64,000 bases of DNA from Gammaproteobacteria bacterium (lineage in GTDB: Bacteria > Pseudomonadota > Gammaproteobacteria > UBA4575), in contig CP046178.1 in the NCBI GenBank assembly GCA_014075255.1, forward strand, positions 1,017,616-1,081,615, written 5' to 3'. Below, piece after piece: positions 32,995 to 42,854 of the stretch. Every line of letters begins with the position of its first letter. The stretch's first letter is position 1. Below the pieces are notes generated by a model. That model was given only the letters and a program-made list of their open reading frames with translations. It had not been told where the DNA came from and searched no databases. Both the position numbers and the translations under genes were made by a program.

Positions 32995-34321
32995 TATTCT
33001 CCTTGCGTTGTTGCGCTATGGCATGGAAAGCCAAACCTGACGACTCATGAATGGCATCTTGTTGAGTAGCTTCTTGCCAACGTTGAATAGCGATATCTAC
33101 ATACATTGGATCAAGTTCCATTCCAAAGCCACGCCGACCGATTTCCTCGCAAGCAATAATGGTTGTCCCTGAACCAAGAAACGGATCTAAAATAGCACCG
33201 CCACGATTGGAGGCATCTAAAATAGCGTCAGCCACTAATTGTTTTGGCTTGACGGTGGGGTGCAACGCTAACAACGCCTCACGGTCTGGGCCAAAACTGC
33301 TACACCCAGCGTACTCCCAAACGTTTGTTCGATAACGTCCCATACGCCCCAGTTCGACATTGTTAATATGAGAGGAAGTGCCTACTTTAAAGACAAACAC
33401 TAATTCATGTCTGCTGCGGTAAAAGCTACCCATGCCGCCATTACTTTTCACCCACACACATAAATTATGCAGTGAAGCGTAGATATCTTGCGTCGCGTTG
33501 AGTAGAAGATGCATGTGTCGCCAATCCATGAAAAGATAGTGCAATGCACCTTCTCTACTAACCTCAACCATCGCACGACATACCGTGAGTAAAAATTCGA
33601 GGAACTCTGTGGCAGACAGTTCACCTGAAGCCATGGCAAATTCTTTGTGCTGAACGCGACCGTTGCCTGATACATGGCCTCGAATCGGTACATTAAATGG
33701 TGGATCCGTAATCACCATCTGCACTGGCTCACCATTTAGTAATGCGTGGTAATTATTTTTGTCACGTGCATCGGCACACAAAATCCTGTTCTCCCCCAAC
33801 ATAAATAAATCATTTGAGCGAGATACGATAGGCTCTTGTGGATCAAGTACTGGTGGTGGTGATTCTTCATCGGAATCTAGATCACATAGCATCACGTCCA
33901 CCTCTCCCATTTCAAATCCGGTGAAAGTGATATCAAATTGGCTATCAACCGATATTAGCTCAGTAATTTCCAGCTTGAGCGCAGGTAAATCCCACTCGGA
34001 TTCTTCTCCTAAACGATTCAGTGCTATACGTAATGCGCGCAGCTGTTCCTCGGATAAATGATCAATCCGCACGCATGGCAACGCATCCCAACCAAGTGCT
34101 TTTGCCGCAGATGCCAAAGCCCATCCACCTACCACCTGGCTTTTTTGATCGACAACAATCGGTAACACGCAGCCATAGGTTTTTAAACTGTGCTGTAATT
34201 TTTTACTTTGCCTCTTGTCATACTTACGGATCTGCCGACCTAGAGGATTTAATTGTGAAAGTGGAATCTGTTTGATCTCAAGAGCAACAGATGTATCGAA
34301 AGTAGATTTTAATGCATGCAT
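32978..34321 (-). CDS. ParB-domain DNA methyltransferase
   Basis: A 447-residue fusion. Residues 15-125 form a ParB/sulfiredoxin-like domain (IPLSQLNPLGRQIRKYDKRQ, VVGGWALASAAKALGW). Residues 170-425 are an N4/N6 amino-methyltransferase with the catalytic DPPF at 206-209 and the AdoMet motif LDPFLGSGTTI at 378-389, so motif IV precedes motif I, the beta-group order. No restriction enzyme is adjacent. With DUF5681 and TerL it makes a common phage or element cassette, where methylation may mark or protect the element. Confidence 0.9.
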   Translation of the reverse strand: MHALKSTFDTSVALEIKQIPLSQLNPLGRQIRKYDKRQSKKLQHSLKTYGCVLPIVVDQKSQVVGGWALASAAKALGWDALPCVRIDHLSEEQLRALRIALNRLGEESEWDLPALKLEITELISVDSQFDITFTGFEMGEVDVMLCDLDSDEESPPPVLDPQEPIVSRSNDLFMLGENRILCADARDKNNYHALLNGEPVQMVITDPPFNVPIRGHVSGNGRVQHKEFAMASGELSATEFLEFLLTVCRAMVEVSREGALHYLFMDWRHMHLLLNATQDIYASLHNLCVWVKSNGGMGSFYRSRHELVFVFKVGTSSHINNVELGRMGRYRTNVWEYAGCSSFGPDREALLALHPTVKPKQLVADAILDASNRGGAILDPFLGSGTTIIACEEIGRRGFGMELDPMYVDIAIQRWQEATQQDAIHESSGLAFHAIAQQRKENSDDNS

Positions 34322-34432
34322 AACGACTTCCTATGTAGAAATCGCTAAGCTTGCATGGTTTATTTAACTAAAAATATTAAATAATTTGGCCATGAGTAAA
34401 TTAATTATATTAGTCCAATTACATTTTTTATT

Positions 34433-35137
34433 TTAATTTTTAATTAATTCAGCCATTATAGTTGAGATTCTTGCATCATTTTTTGATAGGTCCTTAACAG
34501 ATGGACCCACCAAAGATGTGTCTACATGTTCGAAAAACGCCTTGACAAAACAATCGGCTTCGGAAAATAGACCACCGCTTATGTATTCTGTTTTATCATA
34601 AGGATAGTGAGTCGGCTTCTTACCTGTAACTTTTTCATAATATTCAATTAGTAATTGTATAGTAAGCCTAAGTGCGGTCTTAATATCGGGTCCACGCTGT
34701 GATTTTAATTTATTAATACTTGTTTGCGTAGCATCGCTAAGGTGCTCCAATTGTATTCTTAACTCACTTAGTTGCATAAATCTCAACTCTTCTTCTATTT
34801 TCGTTTTATGCGTATTCATCATAAGCTCATCTATTATTCCATTCTCAGAAGCCATATTTAACTCCTGTAGCACATGTTCTAAACTCTGAACTTTTTCCAA
34901 CACGGATTCAAGCTCCGCGCGTTGCTCTGCTCTTGTTGAAGATATCTCTTCTATATATTTCCAACGCAAATAATCCGCGGAAATTTCTCGCATATATATG
35001 CGCATAGCTTCATATTCGGACGGCTCCTGAATACCCAACAGCTCACTAATTTTTTTCAAAATATCTAAATTCCATTCAGGCACTTCGGGTTGCTTAATTG
35101 CCTCATTTCCGCCCCATCTTGGTTGTGTTTTCGACAT
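34433..35137 (-). CDS. Coiled-coil hypothetical protein, 234 aa
   Basis: A 234-residue acidic protein. Residues 55-150 form an extended coiled coil (EISSTRAEQRAELESVLEKV, then QSLEHVLQELNMASENG). The C-terminal 80 residues look globular with aromatic positions (YEKVTGKKPTHYPYDKTEYI). Located between the methyltransferase and the divergent DUF2924-recombinase pair. No family recognised; the position suggests an element-borne accessory factor. Confidence 0.6.
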   Translation of the reverse strand: MSKTQPRWGGNEAIKQPEVPEWNLDILKKISELLGIQEPSEYEAMRIYMREISADYLRWKYIEEISSTRAEQRAELESVLEKVQSLEHVLQELNMASENGIIDELMMNTHKTKIEEELRFMQLSELRIQLEHLSDATQTSINKLKSQRGPDIKTALRLTIQLLIEYYEKVTGKKPTHYPYDKTEYISGGLFSEADCFVKAFFEHVDTSLVGPSVKDLSKNDARISTIMAELIKN

Positions 35138-35326
35138 AATTCCTCCAGATATACAATCAATCTTTTACAAATTCTTTACAAGATGAATACTTATATTTTG
35201 TTACCCAAAATAACGAATTCACACAGCTCGCTCTATTTATTGGATCCCTAATAATTAGGTATATATTTTTATGAAGTCAATTAAAAAGTTTAACCCAGCC
35301 TCACAAATCTTCCCAGAAAACAACTC

Positions 35327-35806
35327 TTGTCACTGGACTTCCACCCCACTGTATGGACGAATGGTGGGGTGATACGACAACATCAAGCACTTATTAACAA
35401 AGCTACCAAGGACTTAAGCCGTGAGGACAAAGCCGTACTTAAAGAGCAGTTTGTACGCCTATATAAAAGAGAGGTGCCTAAACGAGTAAGCACTACCTTT
35501 TTACATGGCAATGTGGCCTGGGGCTTACAAGCTGAAGCACAAGGACAAAATCCCATTAAACTACGCAAGAAAATATACAAACAGTTCCAGAATACACTCA
35601 AGCAAAAAACGGCATCCCCATCTCCGGGCACCCAATTAATACGTGAATGGCGTGGTCATACGTATATCGTAAACAAAACCAAAGAAGGCTTTGTTTACAA
35701 TCAACAAACTTATAAAAGTTTAACTCCCATAGCCAAACACATTACGGGCAATCATATCTCAGGACCCAAATTCTTTGGCCTAACGAAAACCCTCCATGAA
35801 AAATAA
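35327..35806 (+). CDS. DUF2924 protein
   Basis: A 159-residue protein whose C-terminal half matches DUF2924: PGTQLIREWRGHTYIVNKTK, GFVYNQQTYKSLTPIAKHIT, GNHISGPKFFGL. The start (TTG at 35327) is uncertain. DUF2924 genes are regularly found immediately before large serine recombinases; this one overlaps the recombinase by eleven bases. A role as recombination accessory or directionality factor is plausible but is inference. Confidence 0.85.
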   Translation: MSLDFHPTVWTNGGVIRQHQALINKATKDLSREDKAVLKEQFVRLYKREVPKRVSTTFLHGNVAWGLQAEAQGQNPIKLRKKIYKQFQNTLKQKTASPSPGTQLIREWRGHTYIVNKTKEGFVYNQQTYKSLTPIAKHITGNHISGPKFFGLTKTLHEK

Positions 35807-37439
35807 CGCTACCAAACGCTGCGCAATCTATACCCGTAAGTCTTCAGAAGAAGGACTCGATCAAAGTTTTAATTCACTTGATGCGCAACGTGAAGCCTCT
35901 GAAGCGTATATACATAGTCAAAAGCATGAAGGCTGGGTTGTAGTGAAAGATACATTTGATGATGGTGGTTTTTCAGGCGGGAATATAAAGCGCCCTGCTC
36001 TTTTAAAACTAATAGACGCTATCAAGCAAAAGCTCGTTGATGTGATTGTAGTCTATAAAGTTGATCGTCTCAGTCGCTCCTTAGCCGACTTTGCCAAGCT
36101 AGTGGAATTGTTTGATGAGCATTCGGTGTCTTTTGTCTCCGTGACACAACAATTTAATACATCCACCTCCATGGGTAGACTGACGCTCAATGTATTACTT
36201 TCATTTGCGCAATTTGAACGTGAAGTCACCGGTGAACGCATACGAGACAAAATTGCCGCTTCTAAAAAGAAAGGCATGTGGATGGGTGGACCCATTCCAC
36301 TCGGGTATAACGTTAAAGATCGGCTCTTAGTAATTAATAAGAAAGAAGCCAAAACCATACACTATATTTTTAATCGATATATTGAATTCAAATCAGTCCG
36401 TTTACTGAAACAGCATTTAGATCAATCAAGATATAAAACTAAACAAGGCAAACACTTCAGTCGCGGTATTTTGTATAAAATACTTCATAACCCACTCTAT
36501 ATTGGAAAAGTAAGACATAAAGACCAGGTCTTCGATGGCCAACACCCTGCCATAGTAGAACTTAAAGTATGGAAGCAGACACAATCCATCCTGCGAATAA
36601 ACCATCACGAGTCTATCAATAAAACGCATGCACTTGAGCGGAGTCCTTTAGCAGGATTGTTGTTTGATGACAGAGGTCATCGCATGACACCTTCACATAG
36701 TAAAAAAGGTAATAAACGCTATCGCTATTATGTGAGCCAAGCCTTGCTGCAACATCAAGATCAAGAAGCAGGCTCCATCGCACGGGTCACTGCAGAGGAA
36801 GTGGAAACTACAGTATTAAAATCACTGACTGAATTTTTTTCTGATGCACAAAAAGTATTAGAGATTATCGGTTATGAGAAACCCAAGCTGTCGTTAATAA
36901 AGATGGTTAACAAGCAAATAAAGAGATTACTAAAAGAAGAAAACCATGATTTCAAACAACATAACAATCTTAAGTCTGTTAGCAAGATCATTATCAAACG
37001 TGCTGAGCTAGCTCTACATATCTTTCCTGAGCAATTAGCACTTCTATTTGGGCTAGACCCTATAAATAAAGATTCTTATATCTATAAGAAAGCCATTGAA
37101 TGGCAACATGTCGGTAAAGGTCAAACATTGGTGATCAATGGGAAAAGTGCTGTTGTGAATACTTCTTCTACTCAAGCTGTTCAAAGAGCGATTGCTAAGG
37201 CAATGGAATGGAATCAAGGTTTACTGGATGGGTCAATTGCTTCTCTGCGAGAAATTGCAAATAAAGAGCAAGTGCGGGTGAGTTATATTCGAAGGATTCT
37301 TCGACTGGCGTATTTGTCACCAATAATACTAAGTGCAATTAATAATGGTTTGAACTCGACAGATCTAGCACTTGAAGAAATAAGAGAGATTTTTCCATTA
37401 GATTGGGGAAAACAGAATAGTAAATATGGAACGAATTGA
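35796..37439 (+). CDS. Large serine recombinase
   Basis: A 547-residue recombinase. The resolvase domain begins CAIYTRKSSEEGLDQSFNSL with the catalytic Ser at 16 or 17, and continues VYKVDRLSRSLADF and SFAQFEREVTGERI. A recombinase domain follows (GYNVKDRLLVINKKEAKTIH, LHNPLYIGKVRHKDQ). The usual long zinc-ribbon coiled coil is reduced. The C-terminal 100 residues resemble a helix-turn-helix (SLREIANKEQVRVSYIRRIL). Such enzymes integrate phages and elements. The target site is not identified. Confidence 0.92.
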   Translation: MKNNATKRCAIYTRKSSEEGLDQSFNSLDAQREASEAYIHSQKHEGWVVVKDTFDDGGFSGGNIKRPALLKLIDAIKQKLVDVIVVYKVDRLSRSLADFAKLVELFDEHSVSFVSVTQQFNTSTSMGRLTLNVLLSFAQFEREVTGERIRDKIAASKKKGMWMGGPIPLGYNVKDRLLVINKKEAKTIHYIFNRYIEFKSVRLLKQHLDQSRYKTKQGKHFSRGILYKILHNPLYIGKVRHKDQVFDGQHPAIVELKVWKQTQSILRINHHESINKTHALERSPLAGLLFDDRGHRMTPSHSKKGNKRYRYYVSQALLQHQDQEAGSIARVTAEEVETTVLKSLTEFFSDAQKVLEIIGYEKPKLSLIKMVNKQIKRLLKEENHDFKQHNNLKSVSKIIIKRAELALHIFPEQLALLFGLDPINKDSYIYKKAIEWQHVGKGQTLVINGKSAVVNTSSTQAVQRAIAKAMEWNQGLLDGSIASLREIANKEQVRVSYIRRILRLAYLSPIILSAINNGLNSTDLALEEIREIFPLDWGKQNSKYGTN

Positions 37440-37593
37440 TTTTTTTATGATAAAGAGAAACCATTGAACAAACATTGTTATGAAATGAATAAATTAATAT
37501 TCATATTCATATTCATATTTTACTTTTTAACACTCTAAGGGTTATATAAAGATAATATAAATTAAATAATGCCGAGAAAGCAATAAAAGTAAA

Positions 37594-38646
37594 CTAGTGA
37601 TTGTTACACAAACAGAATTCACTATTAATAATTTCAGTTTCTAGCCTCTTAGTGCGATTTTTCTTTCTAATAATGCCGATTTTAATTATTTGCTGAATAT
37701 CTTTTTTAAAAGTACTTTCACTCACTTGATACATTCCACCACGTGCACCTTCAAAACCACAGTTCCATGCCGCCAGAGCTTGCCCATATCTTATAGCCTC
37801 AATAACTATATCTTCTGAAGTATCCATTAAGTTTATAGCTTTTCTATTGCAAAGCTTTGATATCAATCCCGCACTTGTCCAATCACCGCAGCCGCAAGCA
37901 TCTTTAAATGCAGAAGTTTGAAACGCTGGCATTTTTTTCCACTTTCTATTTAGATTATTTGAAGAATGCGTTCTATATCGTAAGCCTTTATTCCCAAGAG
38001 TTTGAATTTCAAGAAAAGCAGATGTAAAACCTTTGATATCAGTAAGTGAAGAAAGGAACTTTTCATTAGAATATTTAACAATATCTGCAAGTTCTAATGC
38101 CTGCTTAAGATGTTTAACATCTGGTTTTGCTGATGGCTCAAAAAAAATAATGGCTCCTAGGCTTTTGAAATGTTTTGCCAAATCAATGGCTCCAGGAGAA
38201 GTTCTATCAAAAAAGAAAAGTGTTCCTGAGGCAATTTCATCTTTTATCATCTTGGTAGCAGCAAGAGTCACAGCCTTGTAATTTGGAAGCCATGCACCAC
38301 ATTTAGGGCAATTCTTCCAATGAAATTTATGTACAGGCTTTCCCTGCTTATTTGTAATGTTTTCTTGCGTTATTATCGGCGTGTTGGTTGTAGGCGATTG
38401 CTCAGCAAAATTTAAGTCAACACCCCATCGCTCCATATCAGCTTTAACACGAATCGATGCCGCATCACCGTTTAACCTAGCAATTGGATAAGATTTCCAT
38501 CCTAAATAATTCAATATTGTAAGAACATTTCCACAAGTACCACCAGCCCAATTATAACAAGGCACTTCTGGATCTGAACTTACAATGATGTCAAGTGAAA
38601 CCAAGCCTGTGCCATAGGCAACTGGTGAAGATTTATATTTGATCAC
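37594..38646 (-). CDS. PfkB-type sugar/nucleoside kinase (operon gene 5)
   Basis: GTG at 38646 is preferred: it follows the preceding stop by one base, has AGGAG upstream, and begins just before the conserved VAYGTGLVSLDIIV. The 350-residue product shows both PfkB signatures: AGGTCGNVLTILNYLGW (about 34-50) and DACGCGDWTSAG (249-260), where Asp255 is the expected catalytic base. The usual GAGD is altered to GCGD. A CPKC knuckle at 113-116, within an inserted segment, is unusual for PfkB. PfkB kinases phosphorylate sugars or nucleosides on a hydroxymethyl group. Last gene of the five-gene operon. Confidence 0.85.
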   Translation of the reverse strand: MIKYKSSPVAYGTGLVSLDIIVSSDPEVPCYNWAGGTCGNVLTILNYLGWKSYPIARLNGDAASIRVKADMERWGVDLNFAEQSPTTNTPIITQENITNKQGKPVHKFHWKNCPKCGAWLPNYKAVTLAATKMIKDEIASGTLFFFDRTSPGAIDLAKHFKSLGAIIFFEPSAKPDVKHLKQALELADIVKYSNEKFLSSLTDIKGFTSAFLEIQTLGNKGLRYRTHSSNNLNRKWKKMPAFQTSAFKDACGCGDWTSAGLISKLCNRKAINLMDTSEDIVIEAIRYGQALAAWNCGFEGARGGMYQVSESTFKKDIQQIIKIGIIRKKNRTKRLETEIINSEFCLCNNH

Positions 38647-38647
38647 T

Positions 38648-39754
38648 TTATGAATTTCTCCTGTCTGTTTGATAGGCTTCTCCATAGAGCCAAACATGGG
38701 CAGTTTCAATATCTTTTATTGACATTGCATCAACTTTTGACCAATCGACATGATACTCCAGTGCTTCAACATAAACCACGGGGTATTTCCCCTCAAGTGC
38801 AGCCATCAGCATACCAATAGCAAGCATTCTATTACCTAAGGGAGACAGAATGAGCATTGAACCACCAAACGTTTCAAATACCGGCTGACGTTCCTCATCA
38901 ATTCTCATAATCGTTCTGTAAATATCTAAAGGCCTTTTTTCGTCTGCAAACACAAAATTTCTTGGGTCAACTTCCCAATCACTTTCTAATTCTGTCAAAA
39001 AACTAATTGCTAATTTATCTCCTTTCTTAGGGTCTTCTGATGGGAAAGGGAAAATTGGGCATGTATCATGTGGCTCCTCACTCGCGTGAATGCGATTTAA
39101 GATTCCTTTTTTACCAGTAGACATAAGTGGAAGCCAGAGTTTCGCCTTTTCCCCTTCCCCCATTAAATTTGGAATTGAAAAACCTCTAATATCAGTAACA
39201 CGATCTATGGGAGTTGAAGAAATAGAAGAATCTAGTTCATCGTTGGAAACGACTGAAAGATGAACATTAATAAGCTTATTAGATGATTTGGCAGATTCGT
39301 AAATATAAGAAACAACAGGAAAGCTTACACCAACAGACAAGGCACTAAGATCAATTACAATATCAGTATAGTCAGTAATATCTATATTTTTAATACTGTT
39401 AGAAATATTAATACCGCCAACAACAGCATTATCATCAGCAAATATATTGATCTCTAGGAATTCTATAGAGCAAGACATGTTATTAGCTTCCTCAACATTT
39501 TTTTTCGCTCTTTTTACCAATTCTGGATCGGGATCGGGGCGCTCTTCTCTAATCAGCATGGCATGTAAACGCTCACCCATGACCAAGGACAATTCCCTAA
39601 GAAGAATAATACTTCTGGGATCAAAACCTGCACCTCCTATAAAAAGGCACCTATGGCGTTTTTCTGAAAAATACTGAGAGTAAAATTGAAATACTTCATT
39701 ATTATAGTGCTCAATGCAAAAATTCCATCTCATATCACGTCCATTCATAGTCAT
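38648..39754 (-). CDS. Unrecognised Rossmann-like protein (operon gene 4)
   Basis: The start at 39754 is chosen because its ATG shares the A of the upstream TAA stop (TAATG), the tightest form of coupling; a longer frame to 39868 lies wholly in the previous gene. The 368-residue protein begins with a nucleotide-binding-like CLFIGGAGFDPRSIILLREL (about 36-55), followed by RPDPDPELVKRAKKN and by DLSALSVGVSFPVV near 135-148, which suggests an alpha/beta Rossmann-type domain with an acidic active site. The C-terminal half includes RNFVFADEKRPLDIYRTIMR and a Gly/Leu-rich GGSMLILSPLGNRMLAIGM. I know no family name. It may be the effector or a second enzyme of the system. Confidence 0.7.
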   Translation of the reverse strand: MTMNGRDMRWNFCIEHYNNEVFQFYSQYFSEKRHRCLFIGGAGFDPRSIILLRELSLVMGERLHAMLIREERPDPDPELVKRAKKNVEEANNMSCSIEFLEINIFADDNAVVGGINISNSIKNIDITDYTDIVIDLSALSVGVSFPVVSYIYESAKSSNKLINVHLSVVSNDELDSSISSTPIDRVTDIRGFSIPNLMGEGEKAKLWLPLMSTGKKGILNRIHASEEPHDTCPIFPFPSEDPKKGDKLAISFLTELESDWEVDPRNFVFADEKRPLDIYRTIMRIDEERQPVFETFGGSMLILSPLGNRMLAIGMLMAALEGKYPVVYVEALEYHVDWSKVDAMSIKDIETAHVWLYGEAYQTDRRNS

Positions 39755-41697
39755 TATTCTTCGAGTGGATGCAATAAATCTTCTACAGTTCTTTCTAAAA
39801 ATCCGCCCCTTGATAATGTCAGACCAGAAGAAATAATTACTGGCCCAGACAGCTCTATTAAGGACCACATTTTGTTCTTAGTAGATTGGCTAGGTTTTAT
39901 AGAGATCGCATTATATGCGACACCAAATTTTAGGATTTTTGCTAACTCAGGATATTGTGATGGTATTTTACTAAATTCATCTTGTGGAATGCCAAAAGCA
40001 TTTGCTCCTCCATTCAAGGGGGCGTTTGGTTCTAAGGATTTCTGTAGGCACTCAAAAGCTATTTGCTTACACAATTTCCTCATTTCACGATTTTTAGGAA
40101 AGTCCCACTCTCTGACCATTTCAATAGCGCGGTCTATAATCATTTTATGTTGATAAGACGGGGGCAAACTAGCAGGCTGCGACCTGATTATTCTTGTTTC
40201 CGCAGCATTTACAAGCTGGCTAGCTAATTGCAAAAATTGCTCCGCATTTTCTGAACCCCCATCACAAACTGCATCTATGCCATAATAATACGGGCGTCCA
40301 TATTCATGCATAAGAAATATTCTTGCACCATCTGCCAAACCAGAACTAACTTTCATTGGTTTGTTTAATTCTACCGAATTGGATTGATCATCGTTTTGAT
40401 CAAATAGGCTTGCTTGTGGCACTCTCTTAGTATATCTATGCACCATAATATGAAGCATTGCTAGTTTTACATCTTCAGAGTTATCAATAGTCTGCGCAGT
40501 AGAAAAATATGCATCTACATCTCTCTTAAATTCCTCATAAATCTTATTACTAACTATTACTTTATGCCTTAGATTTTCTAGCTTACTTTTTAGTTTTTCT
40601 ATTTTAGAACCAGAAATTGGGGGAATATTAGTATTGAGAAGATCAGGAAAACTTGTAAGGCCTTGACGCGAAAAAACCGGCATTAAACGCAGATATTTAT
40701 CCGCCATACTCCTTGCCATTTTTCGGAACTCTGATCGCTTTTTAGCTCTATCTTTAGAGCTTTGCAACCAAATATAAGTGATTTCTCTACTTGGCTTAAC
40801 TGGTGACTCTTGTTCTATAACTGAGTTTGTATCTAACTCTTCTAAAAGGACTGATTGGGGCGTTTGTGCATCCAGTCGCATAAGCATCCATCTTGCAATT
40901 TTCATCTCTCTTTTAACCAGCCAATTGACTAGTATTGTCAACTGGTCTGGATGAAGAGTATGTACATCATCAAACATAACCATTGGTCTTAGTAAAATTG
41001 AACCACCTGCTCTGTCGAAAGTAAAATACTTGATAGCATCAAAAGGATGATATGAACCAGTAGCTATTTTTCCAAGATCCTCCTCTAAAGGTGGTACTAA
41101 AGCGGTTCCTATTTCGTATATAGATCGCTCAATTTCTTTAGCTCTTTCAAAAAGGCTTGCTCCATTACAGCCCCCTATACTAGTCTCGGCCGCTTCGGCA
41201 CCCTCACGGTATTGAAGATTTATCATTGAGAGCTTGACATGAGAGGCGTCTTCTAAACCTCTTAACCATGAAAGCATCGCACGTGCTTGCAAAAAAGATT
41301 TTAGTAATCCCATCTTCACGTCTAGGCTATAAGGCAATTCCCAAAAATCTCTATATTCAGATTCCATAGGAATTCTGCAGCCAAGAAATTTGATAGCAAG
41401 CGTGTTTCCTGAAACCTCTATAATTCCACATTTTTTTAGAGCGTTTACTAACGGCTTATATTCAGATAAATTTGGGTTATCTAAGAGAGTCTGTACAGTT
41501 TTATACTGTAATAAGCTTGAAATTGTTGTTTTACCGCTTCCTGGAGTCCCTATGATCATACTGAGACGATCATAAAGTGTTCCTTCTTTGGAATGTTTTT
41601 CAAAAAATGTATGTAAAGGCTCTGGTGCAACAACAGACAAAAATGCCGCATCATCACGCATATATTCAGTAGTTCTTTTTTCAAATGGGTTAGCCAT
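39754..41697 (-). CDS. AAA/ORC-CDC6-type P-loop ATPase (operon gene 3)
   Basis: A 647-residue protein. Residues 45-60 hold the Walker A loop IIGTPGSGKTT (Lys56), and 238-245 the Walker B PMVMFDDV (Asp243-Asp244), followed by WMLMRLDAQTP, a sensor-like strand. Spacing and the large insert between A and B recall the ORC/CDC6-like ATPases found in prokaryotic conflict operons. Residues 370-647 are helical and charged, probably a sensing or partner-binding region. It lies four bases after gene 2. ATP-driven sensing or switching of the operon enzymes is inferred from this family's usual context. Confidence 0.75.
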   Translation of the reverse strand: MANPFEKRTTEYMRDDAAFLSVVAPEPLHTFFEKHSKEGTLYDRLSMIIGTPGSGKTTISSLLQYKTVQTLLDNPNLSEYKPLVNALKKCGIIEVSGNTLAIKFLGCRIPMESEYRDFWELPYSLDVKMGLLKSFLQARAMLSWLRGLEDASHVKLSMINLQYREGAEAAETSIGGCNGASLFERAKEIERSIYEIGTALVPPLEEDLGKIATGSYHPFDAIKYFTFDRAGGSILLRPMVMFDDVHTLHPDQLTILVNWLVKREMKIARWMLMRLDAQTPQSVLLEELDTNSVIEQESPVKPSREITYIWLQSSKDRAKKRSEFRKMARSMADKYLRLMPVFSRQGLTSFPDLLNTNIPPISGSKIEKLKSKLENLRHKVIVSNKIYEEFKRDVDAYFSTAQTIDNSEDVKLAMLHIMVHRYTKRVPQASLFDQNDDQSNSVELNKPMKVSSGLADGARIFLMHEYGRPYYYGIDAVCDGGSENAEQFLQLASQLVNAAETRIIRSQPASLPPSYQHKMIIDRAIEMVREWDFPKNREMRKLCKQIAFECLQKSLEPNAPLNGGANAFGIPQDEFSKIPSQYPELAKILKFGVAYNAISIKPSQSTKNKMWSLIELSGPVIISSGLTLSRGGFLERTVEDLLHPLEE

Positions 41698-41701
41698 GAT
41701 T

Positions 41702-42844
41702 TTATCCAGAAAACTCCATGTGACGTTGTCTTCTTCTAAATAAAGGTCTCATAGAATGAACCTTTTCATTGCCTTTAGTCTCCGCCCATAACAATGAAAG
41801 CGAGTTATTAGGCGCATTATGATCCAATATTACTGGCAAACCACATCCAGCATATCCGAATTTGCCATCAGAGCATCCACTTTTTTTAAAGTGCTTATCG
41901 TAGATGGAATGGTCGTAATATCGCTCACATAAACTGGCGAAAGGCTCATCTGATGAAGTAGTCAACTTTATCTCTGAAGGAAGAAGCATGCCAAATGAAA
42001 ATTGAACGTCAAATATCCCCATTTCTTCCAGCTCTTTCTTAGCTTGAGAATATCGTTTCTCAATGTTTTCTTGTGCTTGATGAGTGCCAATGTAGTGATG
42101 CACCCTTATTTGAAACTTATCTACAAAAGGACTGCTTCCTCCTAAGTCCTTAGTTGCTTGCACTAGAGCATCCGCAAACTTCTTTAGTTTCCCGACAAAG
42201 TTACTTGAACCAGCAGAATCTTCTCTTATCAAAGTTGTGCCTGAGGCTGCAAAGTCATCAACTAGGTAAACTCTTGCAAATTTTAAACTTCCATCTTTAA
42301 TTTGAGGATCGTTTTTCAACTCACTAAGTAAATTTTCCCACTTGAAATTACTGATTTCAGTTGTTATCGCAACTTGCTCATTTGATATAATTCCTACATT
42401 AACTCTTCTAAATGAATCTAATCGCGCACCATCACTTAATCCCATAAATAATGTTTTTCGAATTTCAGATTTGAAATATTCTAGATTCTTTATAGTAGAC
42501 CAAACCATGTAATCCGGAATATCCAATTTCTCAGCAACTGTTTTCTGGAGATTTTTTTGTACTATTTCTGGAAAAAACTTCTGGACAAGCCGCTGCATTT
42601 CAGCCTGACCAATATAAATTAAATTCTCTTTTATATATGTATAGGCTACCCCTCTATCCTTAAGTGGAAATTGCTGGAGCCATGTAGCAAGGCTTTCAAT
42701 AAATCTTGCGCCAGCAAGATACCCTCTATATCCGTCATACTTATAAGCGGACATAAAGGAGAGCCAACGGAACTCTTCTTGAGCCTGCTCATCAGACCAC
42801 GCCATTATTTGAGCTAGTATTTGAAGACCTAGTTCTCTATTCAT
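41702..42844 (-). CDS. Phosphoribosyltransferase-like protein (operon gene 2)
   Basis: A 380-residue protein with the PRPP-binding loop VYLVDDFAASGTTLI (192-206), the classic hydrophobic-DD-x4-SGTT signature of type I phosphoribosyltransferases. The N-terminal 130 residues are helical, unlike stand-alone salvage enzymes. The C-terminal part holds several Cys and Gly (SGCSDGKFGYAGCGLPVI). The layout fits the conflict-associated PRTase class (called PRTase-CE, as I recall) better than a salvage enzyme. It may transfer ribose-phosphate or use PRPP as a signal. Ten bases separate it from gene 1. Confidence 0.8.
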   Translation of the reverse strand: MNRELGLQILAQIMAWSDEQAQEEFRWLSFMSAYKYDGYRGYLAGARFIESLATWLQQFPLKDRGVAYTYIKENLIYIGQAEMQRLVQKFFPEIVQKNLQKTVAEKLDIPDYMVWSTIKNLEYFKSEIRKTLFMGLSDGARLDSFRRVNVGIISNEQVAITTEISNFKWENLLSELKNDPQIKDGSLKFARVYLVDDFAASGTTLIREDSAGSSNFVGKLKKFADALVQATKDLGGSSPFVDKFQIRVHHYIGTHQAQENIEKRYSQAKKELEEMGIFDVQFSFGMLLPSEIKLTTSSDEPFASLCERYYDHSIYDKHFKKSGCSDGKFGYAGCGLPVILDHNAPNNSLSLLWAETKGNEKVHSMRPLFRRRQRHMEFSG

Positions 42845-42854
42845 ATTTTTTCCT

